From the NCBI GenBank assembly GCA_964470025.1, contig CAYXZR010000035.1, forward strand, positions 1 through 7,195: 7,195 bases of DNA, written 5' to 3'. The notes under the pieces were generated by a model. That model saw only the letters and a list, made by a program, of their open reading frames with translations. It did not search any database and had not been told where the DNA came from. The translations under genes were made by a program, and so were the position numbers. Shown one piece after another: positions 5,877-7,195 of this stretch. The DNA comes from CAYXZR01 sp964470025 (GTDB lineage: Bacteria; Patescibacteriota; Patescibacteriia; Buchananbacterales; UBA6539). Positions within the stretch are counted from its first letter, which is position 1, and the number at the start of each line of letters is the position of its first letter.

Positions 5877-5882
5877 AGGGGG
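5877..5882 (+). promoter_or_regulatory. Shine-Dalgarno-like AGGGGG before ftsA
   Basis: AGGGGG is followed by 13 bases before the ATG at 5896, longer than the usual 5-9. The in-frame stop TAA at 5890-5892 rules out any start further upstream, so the ATG at 5896 stands. This is the only purine-rich Shine-Dalgarno-like site before any gene start in the window. Confidence 0.4.
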
Positions 5883-5895
5883 TAGTAACTAATTT

Positions 5896-7158
5896 ATGAC
5901 TGCGCAACAAGAACCTCAATTGATCGCTGGTCTTGATGTTGGCTCAAGTGCCATCCGTATTGCTATTGGCCAAGTTGGCCAGGCACAAAGTGAGGCGCTG
6001 CATATTATTGGTATAGCAGAAGTCCCTGCAACAGGTATTAGTAAAGGTGTGATCTCAAGTATTGAAGATGCAGTATCTTCAATTTCTAGTTGTTTAGAAA
6101 AAGCCGAACGTATGGTGGGAGTAGGGGTTACCTCAGTTTGGCTTGGTATTTCAGGTAGTCATATCATGTCTCAAGAGAGTAAAGGTGTGATTGCCGTTGC
6201 TCGATCAGACGGTGAGATTACAGAAGACGACATTGAGCGATCAATCGAAGCTGCACGTACAGTGGCAACTCCACCAAACTATGAGATTTTGCACGTTATC
6301 CCTAAAAGTTTTTCAGTTGATGGTCAACTTGGTATCAAAGATCCAATTGGCATGACTGGAGTACGAGTAGAAGTAGATACCCAGATTATTCAAGGATTAA
6401 GTTCTCAAATCAAAAACTTAACCAAGGCTGTGTATCGAGCCCGAGTTGATATTAATGACTTAGTGTTATCAATTCTTGCCACAGCTGAGTCAGTGTTATC
6501 ACCACGACAAAAAGATCTTGGCGTCGTAGTGCTCAATATGGGGGCTGCAACAACTACCATGGTAGTATTTGAAGAGGGTGAAATTCTACATACGGCGGTG
6601 ATTCCTATTGGCTCTGATCATATTACTTCTGATATTGCTATTGGGTTACGTACTTCAATTGACGCTGCCGAGAGAATTAAGCTTGAAGAAGGTGCAGCAT
6701 TGGCAGCAGATATTAATAAAAGAGATGAAATTGATATTGGTGGCCTTGAGGGCGGCGAAAGCAACTACATTTCCAAAAAATATATTGCAGAGATTATCGA
6801 AGCCCGAGTCGAAGAAATCTTTGAAAAGGTTGATTATGAGTTGAAAAAGGTAGATCGATCTGGTAAACTCCCTGCAGGCGTAGTACTTACAGGTGGCGGA
6901 GCGCAGCTCCCTGAGCTAGTTCCTTCAGCAAAGAAGTATCTCCGACTTCCAGCGCGGCTTGGAAATGCACAGAACATCTCTACGGCAATAGATAAAGCAT
7001 TGGATCCAGCTTTTACAACAGCGATTGGCTTAGTTCAGTGGGGAATGCATATGCAGTCACATCAGAAGCCATCACGTTTTAATTTTAATGGGAAAATGCC
7101 TGATTTTGGTAAACTTGGTGGTTCGATTAAAAAAATATTTAACAGATTTATCCCATAA
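5896..7158 (+). CDS. ftsA: Cell division protein FtsA
   Basis: The 420-residue length is typical. Actin-fold motifs appear in order: phosphate 1 IAGLDVGSSAIRIAIG (~10-25), the FtsA-specific 1C/SHS2 region (~80-165, with WLGISGSHI and SQESKGVIAV), phosphate 2 VVVLNMGAATTTMVVFEEG (~210-228), the helix GLRTSIDAAERIK, the adenosine motif GVVLTGGGAQLPEL (328-341), and a C-terminal amphipathic helix GGSIKKIFNRFIP that acts as the membrane-targeting sequence. Known role: tethers FtsZ filaments to the inner membrane and recruits the divisome. In phosphate 2 the usual 'DiG.GTTD' has Asn214 for the first Asp and Thr221 for the last. It follows ybeY after 76 bases with its own promoter candidate. The next gene is not visible; ftsZ would be expected. 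Confidence 0.96.
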   Translation: MTAQQEPQLIAGLDVGSSAIRIAIGQVGQAQSEALHIIGIAEVPATGISKGVISSIEDAVSSISSCLEKAERMVGVGVTSVWLGISGSHIMSQESKGVIAVARSDGEITEDDIERSIEAARTVATPPNYEILHVIPKSFSVDGQLGIKDPIGMTGVRVEVDTQIIQGLSSQIKNLTKAVYRARVDINDLVLSILATAESVLSPRQKDLGVVVLNMGAATTTMVVFEEGEILHTAVIPIGSDHITSDIAIGLRTSIDAAERIKLEEGAALAADINKRDEIDIGGLEGGESNYISKKYIAEIIEARVEEIFEKVDYELKKVDRSGKLPAGVVLTGGGAQLPELVPSAKKYLRLPARLGNAQNISTAIDKALDPAFTTAIGLVQWGMHMQSHQKPSRFNFNGKMPDFGKLGGSIKKIFNRFIP

Positions 7159-7195
7159 TTGAGTGCTAAGAATGTAGAATACTATTGTTCTCCAT
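7159..7195. other. Noncoding right edge after ftsA
   Basis: There are 37 bases after the ftsA stop with no start codon leading into a supported gene and no hairpin-plus-T-run terminator. TTGAGT (7159-7164) and TACTAT (7180-7185) form only a weak 15-spaced promoter match that I do not call. Confidence 0.4.

Noticed and set aside
6608..6844. A 78-codon frame within ftsA
   Set aside because: It is an out-of-frame shadow of a strongly conserved gene and starts with a low-complexity Leu/Ile run.
1..7158. UGA recoding (Gracilibacteria/SR1 code)
   Set aside because: No in-frame TGA occurs in any of the genes, stops are TAA or TAG, and glycine uses GGN throughout.

Overview
The window reads as a chromosomal segment of a bacterium, most likely a member of the Candidate Phyla Radiation (Patescibacteria). 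The reasons are two small single-pass membrane proteins with a proline/glutamine-rich or charged N-terminus, an Asn/Thr-rich linker and thrombospondin type 3 (TSP3) calcium-binding repeats, a design common in CPR genomes; an FtsA with an eroded phosphate-2 motif; little sign of Shine-Dalgarno sequences; and moderately A+T-rich DNA. The lineage is an inference from style, not from a marker tree. All genes are on the + strand, end in TAA or TAG and contain no in-frame TGA, so the standard bacterial code (table 11) fits and the UGA=Gly code of Gracilibacteria/SR1 is not indicated.

Layout. Positions 1-3437 hold the 3' part of a very large secreted, modular carbohydrate-active protein. Its reading frame is open through the left edge, so the start and any signal peptide lie outside. 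In order it shows the tail of an apiosidase-like (DUF4038/GH140-type) hydrolase with its 'putative collagen-binding' beta domain, an acidic Pro linker, a complete GH10 xylanase-type domain with both catalytic glutamates, an unassigned CBM-like beta-sandwich region, and a pectate-lyase-like right-handed beta-helix. A short intergenic region with a plausible extended -10 promoter follows. Next come two paralogous TSP3 membrane proteins (3502-4281 and 4300-5373), then ybeY (5379-5819) five bases later, forming a tight apparent operon. A 76-base gap with a perfect 12-bp palindrome and a second extended -10 promoter candidate precedes ftsA (5896-7158). The last 37 bases are noncoding; ftsZ would be the expected next gene but is not visible.

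How the genes may work together. ybeY (rRNA maturation endoribonuclease) and ftsA (divisome membrane anchor for FtsZ) are core housekeeping genes. The TSP3 proteins are predicted to display Ca2+-binding domains outside the membrane. The big multi-enzyme protein is the accessory element: a plant-polysaccharide-degrading or glycan-binding protein beside core genes in what looks like a reduced-genome bacterium, and the most notable feature of the window.
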